The notes under the pieces are model-generated. The model was not told the origin of the DNA. It saw only the letters and a program-made list of their open reading frames with translations, and searched no databases. 20,511 nucleotides of DNA from Frankiales bacterium. GTDB lineage: Bacteria > Actinomycetota > Actinomycetes > Mycobacteriales > SCTD01. Every line of letters starts with the position of its first letter. The first letter of the stretch is position 1. Made by a program: the position numbers and the translations under genes. Below, piece by piece: positions 6,433 to 13,365 of the stretch. The DNA is taken from NCBI GenBank assembly GCA_025465145.1, contig JAODNS010000052.1, positions 1-20,511 on the forward strand, given 5' to 3'.

Positions 6433-8022
6433 GTGAACCAGCCCGTCGTGCTCATCACCGAGGAGCTCGCCCCGTCCGTGGTCGCCGTGCTGGGCGACGG
6501 GTTCGACATCCGCAGCTGCGACGGAGCCGACCGTGCGGCTCTTCTCCCGGCGCTCGCGGAGGCCGACGCGGTGCTCATCCGCAGCGCGACGCAGATCGAC
6601 GAGGAGGCGCTCGCCGCCGCGCCACGTCTCAAGGTCGTCGCTCGCGCTGGCATCGGGCTGGACAACGTCGACGTGCCGGCTGCCACGGCCCGCGGCGTCA
6701 TGGTGGTGAACGCCCCGCAGTCCAACATCGTCAGCGCGGCCGAGCAGGCGGTGGCCCTGCTGCTGGCTTGCGCCCGCAACATCGCCCCCGCCAGTGCCGC
6801 GCTCAAGGCCGGCAAGTGGGAGCGGTCGAAGTGGACCGGCGTCGAGGTGGCCGACAAGACGGTCGGCGTCGTGGGCCTCGGCCGGATCGGCGTGCTGTTC
6901 GCCCAGCGGATGTCGGCGTTCGGCGTACGGCTGCTGGCCTACGACCCGTACGTCCAGCCGGCCCGCGCCGCGCAGATCGGCGTACGCCTGGTGACGCTCG
7001 AGGAGCTGCTGCGCGAGAGCGACTTCATCTCGATCCACCTGCCGAAGACGCCCGAGACGGTCGGCCTCATCGGCGAGAAGGAGCTGGCCACCTGCAAGCC
7101 GGGCGTCCGGTTCGTCAACGCCGCCCGCGGCGGCCTCGTCGACGAGCACGCGCTGGCGCAGGCGCTCAAGAGCGGCCACGTCGCCGGCGCCGGCATCGAC
7201 GTGTTCGCGACCGAGCCGTGCACCGCGTCGCCGCTGTTCGAGTTCGACACCGTCGTGGCCACGCCGCACCTCGGCGCCTCCACCGTCGAGGCGCAGGACA
7301 AGGCCGGCATCGCCGTCGCCCGGTCGGTGAAGCTGGCGCTCGAGGGGGACTTCGTCCCGGACGCCGTCAACGTGCAGGCGGGCGGCGCGGTCGTGCCGGA
7401 GCTGCGTCCGGCCCTGCCGCTCGTCGAGAAGCTCGGCCGCGTCTTCACGGCGCTGGCCGGCCACGTCGCGTCGACGTTGGAGGTCGAGGTACGCGGCGAG
7501 ATCGCGGCCCACGACGTCTCTGTGCTGCAGCTGGCCGCCCTGAAGGGCGTGTTCGCGGACGTCGTCGAGGAGTCGGTGACGTTCGTCAACGCGCCCGCGC
7601 TGGCCGCCGAGCGCGGCCTGGAGGTGTCGCTGACGGCCGACGCCGACAGCCCCGACTACCGCAACCTGCTCACCCTGCGCGGCGTGCTCCCGACCGGCGA
7701 GACCGTCGAGGTGTCCGGCACGCTCGCCGGCACCCGCCAGGTCGAGAAGCTCACCTCGGTCGACGGCTTCGACGTCGACCTGCCCGCGTCGGAGCACCTG
7801 GTCTTCTTCCGCTACGTCGACCAGCCCGGCGTCGTCGGTCGCGTCGGCGCCGCGCTGGGCGAGGCGGGCGTCAACATCGCCGGCGCGCAGGTCAGCCGCG
7901 CTGCCCAGGGCGGCGACGCGCTGATGGGGCTCACCGTCGACAGCGCGGTCCCCGCGGACGTGCTGGCCGAGATCGCGTCCGCGATCGGCGCGACCAGCGC
8001 CCGCGCCGTCGACCTGTCGTGA
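6433..8022 (+). CDS. serA: D-3-phosphoglycerate dehydrogenase, long form with ACT domain
   Basis: The 529-residue protein oxidises 3-phosphoglycerate with NAD+ in the first step of serine synthesis. Residues 1-100 plus about 285-315 form the substrate domain. The nucleotide domain carries VVGLGRIG (146-153). Catalytic R232 (AARGGLVDE), E261 (FATEP) and H279 (TPHLGAST) are all present. An intervening allosteric-substrate-binding domain (about 320-450) and a C-terminal ACT domain (about 455-529, starting near FFRYVDQPGVVGRVG) match the mycobacterial long-form enzyme that is feedback inhibited by serine. The GTG at 6433 is chosen because GAGGA lies at 6423-6427 and because it gives the family length; the frame is open further upstream, but that part overlaps the divergent gene. 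Its stop overlaps the start of the next gene. Confidence 0.97.
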   Translation: MNQPVVLITEELAPSVVAVLGDGFDIRSCDGADRAALLPALAEADAVLIRSATQIDEEALAAAPRLKVVARAGIGLDNVDVPAATARGVMVVNAPQSNIVSAAEQAVALLLACARNIAPASAALKAGKWERSKWTGVEVADKTVGVVGLGRIGVLFAQRMSAFGVRLLAYDPYVQPARAAQIGVRLVTLEELLRESDFISIHLPKTPETVGLIGEKELATCKPGVRFVNAARGGLVDEHALAQALKSGHVAGAGIDVFATEPCTASPLFEFDTVVATPHLGASTVEAQDKAGIAVARSVKLALEGDFVPDAVNVQAGGAVVPELRPALPLVEKLGRVFTALAGHVASTLEVEVRGEIAAHDVSVLQLAALKGVFADVVEESVTFVNAPALAAERGLEVSLTADADSPDYRNLLTLRGVLPTGETVEVSGTLAGTRQVEKLTSVDGFDVDLPASEHLVFFRYVDQPGVVGRVGAALGEAGVNIAGAQVSRAAQGGDALMGLTVDSAVPADVLAEIASAIGATSARAVDLS

Positions 8023-8870
8023 CCACCTTCTCCTCGTACGACGGGACGCGGCTGTCCTACGTCGAGGTCGGGACCGGGCCGAGGCTCGTCTGCCTGCCCG
8101 GCGGCCCCGGCCGCGCGGCCGCGTACCTCGGGGACCTCGGTGGCCTCGCCGACGACCGCACGCTGGTCCTGCTCGACAGCCGCGCCACCGGCCGCAGCGA
8201 GGTGCCGGCCGATCCGGCGTCGCTGCGGTTCGACCGGCTGGCCGAGGACGTGGAGGCGCTGCGCGGGCACCTCGGCGAGGAGCGGCTGGCCCTGCTCGGC
8301 CACTCCGCGGGCACCGAGGTGGCGCAGGCCTGGGCGTCCCGGCACCCGGAGGCGGTGGAGCGGCTGGTCCTGGTGACGCCGGGCGGGAAGCTGCAGGGCG
8401 TCCAGCGCCAGGACGTCGCGCAGATCCAGGCCTCGCGGGCCGGCGAGCCGTGGTACGCCGACGCACGCGAGGCCCTCGACGCGCTCGCGACCGCGCCGCC
8501 GTCCGTGCAGCAGCAGCTGTGGCGCGCGGCCCGGCCGTTCATGTACGGCCGGTGGGACGAGCGGACGCAGGCGCACGCGGCAACGGCGGAGACGCAGACG
8601 AGCAAGCGCGCCGAGCTGGGGTTCCGCCCGGCGCGGGAGGAGGACGTCGACGTAGCGGGCCTGGTCGCCGGGCTGGCGCAGGTGACCGCCCCCGTGCTGC
8701 TCGTCGGTGGTGAGCGGGACGCCCTCACCGGTGTTGCCGCCGTGGCCGCCGTCGCCGGGTGCTTCCCGGCTGCGCAGCAGGTGGTGCTCCCGCGGGCCGG
8801 GCACTTCCCGTGGGTCGACGAGCCCGCCGCGTTCGCCGAAGCCGTCCGCGGCTTTCTCGCCGGCGTGTAG
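8019..8870 (+). CDS. Alpha/beta-hydrolase, proline iminopeptidase-like
   Basis: The protein has 283 residues and a complete alpha/beta-hydrolase fold. The oxyanion region is LVCLPGGPGRAAAYLG, and the nucleophile elbow GHSAG has Ser96. Acid D234 (GGERDALTG) and H262 (RAGHFPW) complete the triad. The PGGPGR start of the oxyanion loop resembles prolyl iminopeptidases and related peptidases, but the cap region is too variable to name a substrate. There is no signal peptide, so it is cytoplasmic. Its GTG shares four bases (GTGA) with the serA stop, which indicates translational coupling. A functional link with serine synthesis is possible but not shown. Its TAG stop lies inside the putative leuA -10 element. 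Confidence 0.88.
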   Translation: MTTFSSYDGTRLSYVEVGTGPRLVCLPGGPGRAAAYLGDLGGLADDRTLVLLDSRATGRSEVPADPASLRFDRLAEDVEALRGHLGEERLALLGHSAGTEVAQAWASRHPEAVERLVLVTPGGKLQGVQRQDVAQIQASRAGEPWYADAREALDALATAPPSVQQQLWRAARPFMYGRWDERTQAHAATAETQTSKRAELGFRPAREEDVDVAGLVAGLAQVTAPVLLVGGERDALTGVAAVAAVAGCFPAAQQVVLPRAGHFPWVDEPAAFAEAVRGFLAGV

Positions 8871-8873
8871 CGT
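8868..8873 (+). promoter_or_regulatory. Putative -10 element of the leuA leader promoter
   Basis: TAGCGT fits TANNNT and includes the stop codon of the preceding hydrolase gene. The leader ATGs lie 5 and 8 bases downstream, so initiation near 8880-8882 would give a leaderless leader mRNA. No good -35 is visible. The same arrangement occurs before leuB and cimA in this window, which raises its credibility. Confidence 0.45.
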
Positions 8874-8878
8874 CGCGC

Positions 8879-8926
8879 ATGATGACGCACGCGAGCCTGC
8901 TGCTTAGCGGCCGCGACGGGGTCTGA
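8879..8926 (+). CDS. leuA leader peptide (MMTHASLLLSGRDGV)
   Basis: A 15-codon ORF from ATG 8879 (or ATG 8882) to TGA 8924-8926 contains three consecutive leucine codons CTG CTG CTT at 8897-8905. CTT is rare in this genome. It has no Shine-Dalgarno site and starts just after a -10-like TAGCGT. It lies 67 bases before leuA, the first leucine-specific gene. Comparative work on actinobacteria has described a leucine-codon leader before leuA acting on translation initiation (the LEU element), and this fits that description. The peptide itself is regulatory and probably has no other role. Confidence 0.78.
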   Translation: MMTHASLLLSGRDGV

Positions 8927-8988
8927 GCCAGGCCGGCTCCCCGTCGCGGGACCTCGTGCTGGCCGCTCGTCCCTCTCCCACCGGAGCC
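8911..8988 (+). promoter_or_regulatory. LEU-element-like translational switch of leuA
   Basis: CCGCGACGGGG (8911-8921), in the last leader codons, pairs perfectly over 11 bp with CCCCGTCGCGG (8939-8949). GGCTCC (8935-8940), partly inside that 3' arm, is the exact complement of GGAGCC (8983-8988), which contains the leuA GGAG ribosome binding site. The two helices exclude each other. The loop GCCAG (8927-8931) can also pair with CTGGC (8959-8963) as a pseudoknot. A ribosome stalled at the first Leu codon should leave the first hairpin intact and the binding site free; one reaching the TGA should open it and free the sequestering strand. Pairings are seen; the mechanism is inferred. Confidence 0.65.
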
Positions 8989-8993
8989 CCGTC

Positions 8994-10676
8994 ATGAGCA
9001 TGCCGTTCAGCCGCTACAGCCCGTTCCCGCCGGTCGGCCTAGTTGACCGCACCTGGCCCGAGCGCACGATCGACCGCGCCCCGCAGTGGTGCAGCGTCGA
9101 CCTGCGCGACGGCAACCAGGCGCTCATCGACCCGATGGACAGCGCCCGCAAGCTGCAGATGTTCCAGCTGCTGGTCCGCCTGGGCTACAAGGAGATCGAG
9201 GTCGGCTTCCCCGCTGCGAGCGCGACGGACTTCGACTTCATCCGCACGCTCGTCGAGGACGGCCACGTCCCGGAGGACGTCACGATCCAGGTGCTGACGC
9301 AGGCCCGCGAGGAGCTCATCGAGCGCACGGTCGAGTCGCTCGTCGGCTTCCGCGGCACCGCTCTCGTCCACCTCTACAACTCGACCTCCACGCTGCAGCG
9401 GCGCGTCGTCTTCGGCCTCGACCGCGACGGCATCAAGGACATCGCGGTCCAGGGCGCGCGGTGGTGCAAGAAGTTCGTGGAGCAGCTGCTCGGTCCGGAG
9501 ACCACGTCGCGCTGGCAGTACAGCCCGGAGTCGTTCACCGGCACCGAGCTCGACTACGCGCTGGAGGTCTGCGAGGCGGTCATGGACGTGTGGGAGCCGA
9601 CGCCGGAGCGCCCCGTGGTGCTCAACCTGCCCGCCACCGTCGAGATGTCGACCCCCAACATCTACGCCGACCAGGTGGAGTGGTTCAGCCGCAACCTCGG
9701 CGACCGGCGCAGCAGCGTCGTGCTCAGCCTGCACCCGCACAACGACCGCGGTACCGCCGTCGCCGCCGCCGAGCTCGGCGTGCAGGCAGGTGCCGACCGC
9801 GTCGAGGGCTGCCTGATCGGCAACGGCGAGCGGACCGGCAACGTCTGCCTCGTGACCCTCGCCCTCAACCTGTTCAGCCAGGGCGTCGACCCGCTGGTCG
9901 ACTTCAGCGACATCGACGAGACCCGCCGGACCGTCGAGCACTGCAACCAGCTGCCGGTGCACCCGCGGCACCCGTACGCCGGCGACCTCGTCTACACCGC
10001 CTTCTCGGGCTCGCACCAGGACGCCATCAAGAAGGGCTTCGAGGCGATCGAGCGCGACGCCGCCGCGGCGGGCGTGCCGGTGCGCGAGTTCCCGTGGGGC
10101 GTTCCCTACCTACCCATCGACCCGCTGGACGTGGGGCGGTCGTACGAGGCCGTCATCCGCGTGAACAGCCAGTCGGGCAAGGGCGGCGTCGCGTACGTGC
10201 TCAAGAACGAGCACCACCTCGACCTGCCTCGGCGCATGCAGATCGAGTTCTCGCGGGTCGTGCAGGCCGTCGCCGAGGTGGGCGGCGGCGAGATCGCGCC
10301 GACGCGGATCTGGGAGCTGTTCCGCGCGACCTACCTCGACGCGGTCACGCCGCTGGAGCTGGTCTCGTACAGCAGCGCGAGCGGCACGGTCGACACGATC
10401 GACGCCGTGGTGCGGTGGCAGGGCGAGACGCGCTCGGTGCGCGGCGAGGGCAACGGACCGATTGCCGCGTTCGTGCACGCGCTGGCGCAGCTCGGTGTCG
10501 ACGCCCGCGTGCTCGACTACGCGGAGCATGCCACCGGCGCCGGTGAGGAGGCGCAGGCTGCGTCCTACCTCGAGGTGGCCGTGGACGGCCGCGTCCTCTG
10601 GGGCTGCGGCGTCCATCCGAGCATCGTCACGGCGTCGCTGCGGGCGATCGTCAGCGCCGTCAACCGCGGCCCCTGA
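8994..10676 (+). CDS. leuA: 2-isopropylmalate synthase
   Basis: The 560-residue enzyme condenses 2-ketoisovalerate with acetyl-CoA, the committed step to leucine. The N-terminal TIM-barrel domain has the metal aspartate D39 in SVDLRDGNQALIDPMD and the metal histidines H247 and H249 in SLHPHNDRG. EVGFPAASATDFDF, IGNGERTGNVCLVTLALNLFS (shortened here to its family pattern NGERTGN) and GSHQDAIKKGF are characteristic of the actinobacterial/fungal-type family. A C-terminal regulatory domain (about 430-560) is the LeuA allosteric domain that binds leucine. The ATG at 8994 has GGAG at 8983-8986 with seven bases of spacing. leuA stands alone with its own leader-peptide control rather than in an operon with leuB. 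Confidence 0.98.
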   Translation: MSMPFSRYSPFPPVGLVDRTWPERTIDRAPQWCSVDLRDGNQALIDPMDSARKLQMFQLLVRLGYKEIEVGFPAASATDFDFIRTLVEDGHVPEDVTIQVLTQAREELIERTVESLVGFRGTALVHLYNSTSTLQRRVVFGLDRDGIKDIAVQGARWCKKFVEQLLGPETTSRWQYSPESFTGTELDYALEVCEAVMDVWEPTPERPVVLNLPATVEMSTPNIYADQVEWFSRNLGDRRSSVVLSLHPHNDRGTAVAAAELGVQAGADRVEGCLIGNGERTGNVCLVTLALNLFSQGVDPLVDFSDIDETRRTVEHCNQLPVHPRHPYAGDLVYTAFSGSHQDAIKKGFEAIERDAAAAGVPVREFPWGVPYLPIDPLDVGRSYEAVIRVNSQSGKGGVAYVLKNEHHLDLPRRMQIEFSRVVQAVAEVGGGEIAPTRIWELFRATYLDAVTPLELVSYSSASGTVDTIDAVVRWQGETRSVRGEGNGPIAAFVHALAQLGVDARVLDYAEHATGAGEEAQAASYLEVAVDGRVLWGCGVHPSIVTASLRAIVSAVNRGP

Positions 10677-10756
10677 TGTTTTTCGCCGAGATCCTGTAAC
10701 GGCGGCGTCCCGCTGCCGATGAACACGGTGCAGCCCCCCGACCCCTGGAGCGCCCC

Positions 10757-11299
10757 GTGTCCCGACCCGCCCGCCTGACCACCGTCACCGCCGCGCTCGC
10801 GCTGGCCCTCCTGCCGGCGGGCTACGCCGCCAGCGCCGCCTTCGCTGACAGCGCCGCTGTCCCGGCTACGGCCCCGGCCTTCACGCTGACCCAGACGGCG
10901 GGCGGCTTCGACCTGGCGATCCCGGGCACCGGCGCCGTCATGTCGTTCACCGTCAGTCCGGACGGCAGTGTCGAGGCGGCCGACAGCGAGGCCGACGAGC
11001 CCGAGACCGACCTGCCCGCCGCGGCCGGCACGAAGGAGGCTCGCAGCGACAGCAACGACAGCGCTGCCGACGAGGGCCAGCAGGGCCCGGACGAGCAGCA
11101 GAGCGACGACAACGACAACGACGGCGACAACAGCGACGAGCAGGCCGACGACAAGAACGAGCAGGCCGACGACAACGACGAGCAGGCCGACGACAACGAC
11201 GAGCAGGCCGACCACAACGACGAGCAGGCCGACCACAACGACGACCACGCCGACGACAACAAGGGCGAAAACGACGACGACAGCGGCTCGGACGACTAG
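10757..11299 (+). CDS. Secreted acidic protein with DEQADDN heptad repeats
   Basis: The 180-residue product starts at GTG 10757, with GGAG about seven bases upstream. An N-terminal signal peptide (RPARLTTVTAALALALLPAG followed by small residues to about AFA) predicts export. Residues about 35-75 form a short ordered-looking segment (FTLTQTAGGFDLAIPGTGAV). The rest is extremely acidic and low in complexity, with six heptads near residues 127-168. There is no lipobox, sortase motif or membrane anchor. The tail must be disordered; cation or surface binding is possible but cannot be read from the sequence. The next gene, a lipoprotein, starts 12 bases later, so the two probably form one unit. I do not recognise a named family. 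Confidence 0.75.
   Translation: MSRPARLTTVTAALALALLPAGYAASAAFADSAAVPATAPAFTLTQTAGGFDLAIPGTGAVMSFTVSPDGSVEAADSEADEPETDLPAAAGTKEARSDSNDSAADEGQQGPDEQQSDDNDNDGDNSDEQADDKNEQADDNDEQADDNDEQADHNDEQADHNDDHADDNKGENDDDSGSDD
11135..11260 (+). repeat. Six 21-bp in-frame tandem repeats
   Basis: Six successive 21-bp units encode DEQADDK, NEQADDN, DEQADDN, DEQADHN, DEQADHN and DDHADDN. The middle units are nearly identical at DNA level, so copy number could change by slippage or unequal recombination without breaking the frame. The array lies inside the secreted acidic protein gene. Confidence 0.9.
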
Positions 11300-11311
11300 C
11301 TCCTCCGCTCC

Positions 11312-12055
11312 ATGACAGCGCTCCGCGTGCGGCACCGGTGGCTCCTCGCCTCCGGTGCCGTGGCGTGTGCGGCCCTCTCCGCGTGCTCGGGCTCCTCGGT
11401 CGGGGCGGCGGGTCCTGCGGCGTCGACGTCGTCCGCCCCCACCTCTGCGCCGAGCGTGCAGGCAATTGCCCCGGTCGACACGGCCGCCGCCGCGGCGGCG
11501 CTGCGACGTGCGGTGGTCGCTACGAAGGCGGTGCGCTCGTACCGGTTCGCCGCCGAGCAGACCGTGACGGGCGGCCCGACCCCCCAGGTCACGCGCCTCA
11601 CCGGGCGGGCGATCCGGCCGTCAGCACTCACCTACACGCTGGTCGCGGGCACGAGCACGCAGCAGGTCGTCCGGCTCGGCTCGGTCACCTATCGGCGGGT
11701 CCCGCCCGCCCCGTACAAGCGACTCGTCAAGCCGACGCCCGTGGTGGACCCGCTGGCCTCGGTGATCGCGGTCCTCACGCGCGTTGGCGACGTGGCCATG
11801 ACGCCCTCGTCGCTCGGCACGGACTTCACGGCGTCGCTGCCGGGCGAGGCCGCGGCGCAGGCCGGGCTCGTCGGCAACGCGCAGCCGGCTCCCGGGCTGA
11901 CCATCCCCGTCCGGGTGCGCGCCGATCGTCGCGGCCGCGTCACGAGGCTCGAGCTCGTCGAGCCGCTGCAGGCCGGCTCGCGCCGCCTCGTGCTCCGCCA
12001 GATCACGACGTACGGCGGCTTCGACGGCCAGCCGGCCATCGCGCGCCCCCGCTGA
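11312..12055 (+). CDS. Putative lipoprotein, LppX/LprG-like
   Basis: The 247-residue product has a lipoprotein signal: basic RVRHRW, hydrophobic LLASGAVACAA and lipobox LSAC with lipidated Cys25. A Ser/Ala/Pro-rich linker (26-50) follows. The mature domain (about 55-245) starts with an Ala-rich helix, then a region like VRSYRFAAEQTVTGG, and alternates polar and apolar residues in a way suggesting a beta-sheet half-barrel. This recalls the LppX/LprG lipid-binding lipoproteins of actinobacteria, but the similarity is judged from layout only. The protein would sit on the outer face of the membrane. It follows the acidic secreted protein by 12 bases, and no clear ribosome binding site is visible. 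Lipoprotein status is firm; the family is tentative. Confidence 0.8.
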   Translation: MTALRVRHRWLLASGAVACAALSACSGSSVGAAGPAASTSSAPTSAPSVQAIAPVDTAAAAAALRRAVVATKAVRSYRFAAEQTVTGGPTPQVTRLTGRAIRPSALTYTLVAGTSTQQVVRLGSVTYRRVPPAPYKRLVKPTPVVDPLASVIAVLTRVGDVAMTPSSLGTDFTASLPGEAAAQAGLVGNAQPAPGLTIPVRVRADRRGRVTRLELVEPLQAGSRRLVLRQITTYGGFDGQPAIARPR

Positions 12056-12070
12056 GCGCGGCGAGTTGCC

Positions 12071-12076
12071 TAGTCT
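12071..12076 (+). promoter_or_regulatory. Putative -10 element for leaderless leuB
   Basis: TAGTCT matches TANNNT and is followed by exactly seven bases before the leuB ATG. This places the predicted transcription start at the ATG. No Shine-Dalgarno sequence is present in the 28-base gap, which supports a leaderless transcript. No -35 match is evident. Confidence 0.5.
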
Positions 12077-12083
12077 GCAGCGC

Positions 12084-13094
12084 ATGAGGCTTGCGGTGGT
12101 CGCCGGGGACGGCATCGGTCCGGAGGTCGTGGCCGAGGGTCTCAAGGTCCTCGACGCGGTGCTGCCCGGCGTGCAGACGACGGAGTACGACCTGGGCGCG
12201 GCTGCCTACGCCCGGACCGGCGAGGCGCTGCCCGACAGCGTGCTCGAGGAGCTGCGCGGGCACGACGCGATCCTGCTCGGCGCAGTCGGCGACCCGTCCG
12301 TCCCGCCGGGGGTCCTCGAGCGCGGCCTGCTGCTGCGGCTGCGCTTCGCGCTCGACCACCACGTCAACCTGCGCCCGGTGCGGCTTTTCCCCGGCGTCTG
12401 CTCGCCGATAGGCGATGCGCCGTTCGACCTGGTGGTGGTGCGCGAGGGCACCGAAGGCCCGTACGTCGGCAACGGCGGGCGGTTCCGGGACGGCACGCCG
12501 CAGGAGGTGGCGACCGAGGTCAGCATCAACACGGCGTACGGCGTGGAGCGGGTGGTGCGCGACGCGTTCCGGCGCGCGCAGGCGCGGCGGCGTCACCTGA
12601 CGCTGGTGCACAAGACGAACGTGCTGGTCCACGCCGGCGGGCTGTGGAAGCGCGTGACCGACGAGGTGGCCACCGAGTTCCCCGACGTTGCGCTCGACTA
12701 CGCGCACGTCGACGCCGCCTCGATGTACCTCGTAACCGACCCGCAGCGCTTCGACGTCGTCGTGACCGACAACCTGTTCGGCGACATCCTCACCGACATC
12801 GGCGCGGCCATCGGTGGCGGGATCGGCCTCGCGGCGAGCGGCAACCTCGACGTCAGCCGGACCAACCCGTCCATGTTCGAGCCGGTGCACGGCAGTGCAC
12901 CGGACATCGCCGGGCAGGGGATCGCGGACCCGACGGCCACGGTGCTCAGCGTCGCGATGCTGCTCGAGCACCTCGGCCACCCGGAGCAGGCCGCACGCGT
13001 CGAGGCCGCGGTCGCACAGGACCTGAGCAGCCGCGGCAGCGCGCGCCGGTCCACCCGTGACGTCGGCGACGCGCTGCTGGCCGCCCTCGCCTGA
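12084..13094 (+). CDS. leuB: 3-isopropylmalate dehydrogenase
   Basis: The 336-residue enzyme oxidises and decarboxylates 3-isopropylmalate with NAD+ to 2-ketoisocaproate. It starts MRLAVVAGDGIGPEVVAEG, the typical N-terminus. Lys177 (LVHKTNVL) and the metal ligands D210 (HVDAASMYLV), D234 and D238 (NLFGDILTD) are all present. The C-terminal nucleotide-binding block is EPVHGSAPDIAGQGIADP. It is the short actinobacterial form. Tartrate dehydrogenase and isocitrate dehydrogenase relatives are less likely given the neighbours and length. It apparently has its own leaderless promoter and is separated from ilvE by a repeat-rich 271-base spacer. leuC and leuD are not in the window. Confidence 0.96.
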   Translation: MRLAVVAGDGIGPEVVAEGLKVLDAVLPGVQTTEYDLGAAAYARTGEALPDSVLEELRGHDAILLGAVGDPSVPPGVLERGLLLRLRFALDHHVNLRPVRLFPGVCSPIGDAPFDLVVVREGTEGPYVGNGGRFRDGTPQEVATEVSINTAYGVERVVRDAFRRAQARRRHLTLVHKTNVLVHAGGLWKRVTDEVATEFPDVALDYAHVDAASMYLVTDPQRFDVVVTDNLFGDILTDIGAAIGGGIGLAASGNLDVSRTNPSMFEPVHGSAPDIAGQGIADPTATVLSVAMLLEHLGHPEQAARVEAAVAQDLSSRGSARRSTRDVGDALLAALA

Positions 13095-13144
13095 AGCTGG
13101 CCTGACAGCCGGCCGCTGGGCTTTTCGCGTACCGCCCCGACTTC

Positions 13145-13205
13145 GAACATCCAGCCGCGGCGCGCCGCAGCTCTCGCGGCCGCGCCGCCCCGCACGCGGA
13201 TGTTC
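13145..13205. repeat. Large compound inverted repeat downstream of leuB
   Basis: GAACATCC (13145-13152) pairs with GGATGTTC (13198-13205). Inside, GCGGCGCG (13157-13164) pairs with CGCGCCGC (13181-13188), and CCGC (13165-13168) with GCGG (13176-13179), closing on a seven-base loop. The structure starts 50 bases after the leuB stop and may be its terminator, although no T-run follows. It directly abuts the 15-bp tandem array. Confidence 0.65.
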
Positions 13206-13211
13206 AAGGTT

Positions 13212-13329
13212 CCGCGGGCTGGGGCACCGCGGGCTGGGGCACCGTGGGCTGGGTCACCGTGGGCTGGGGCACCGTGGGATGGGGCACCGCGGGAGGGCAG
13301 CGGAGGCTGGGGCAGCGGAGGCTGAACGC
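13212..13329 (+). repeat. 15-bp minisatellite between leuB and ilvE
   Basis: Five tandem copies of CCGYGGGCTGGGGCA with few changes occupy 13212-13286. A 13-base degenerate copy (13287-13299) and two diverged 15-bp copies beginning GCGGAGGCTG (13300-13329) follow. The array is G-rich on the plus strand, non-coding, and ends 36 bases before the ilvE start. It occupies the likely promoter region of ilvE and the accessory genes behind it. Confidence 0.88.
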
Positions 13330-13365
13330 CCGATACCGTGGAGCCTCGACGAAAGGGGCCATGCC

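Noticed and set aside
6264..8466. Minus-strand frame extending upstream of the secreted protein start through the serA region
   Set aside because: The extension is antisense to serA, compositionally unlike a protein, and precedes an obvious signal peptide with its own GGAG site and GTG.
10640..10690. Intrinsic terminator after leuA (T-run at 10680-10684)
   Set aside because: The five T residues follow the stop codon, but only a weak GCCG/CGGC pairing lies before them, within the coding end. Too weak to annotate.
13212..13329. CRISPR array
   Set aside because: Units are 15 bp head-to-tail with no unique spacers, and no cas genes are nearby.
13057..13365. N-terminal extension of IlvE through the 15-bp tandem array
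   Set aside because: The frame is open only because the repeat unit is a multiple of three without stops. The translation is simple GLGHR repeats, and GTG 13366 has a good AAGGGG site and gives the family length.
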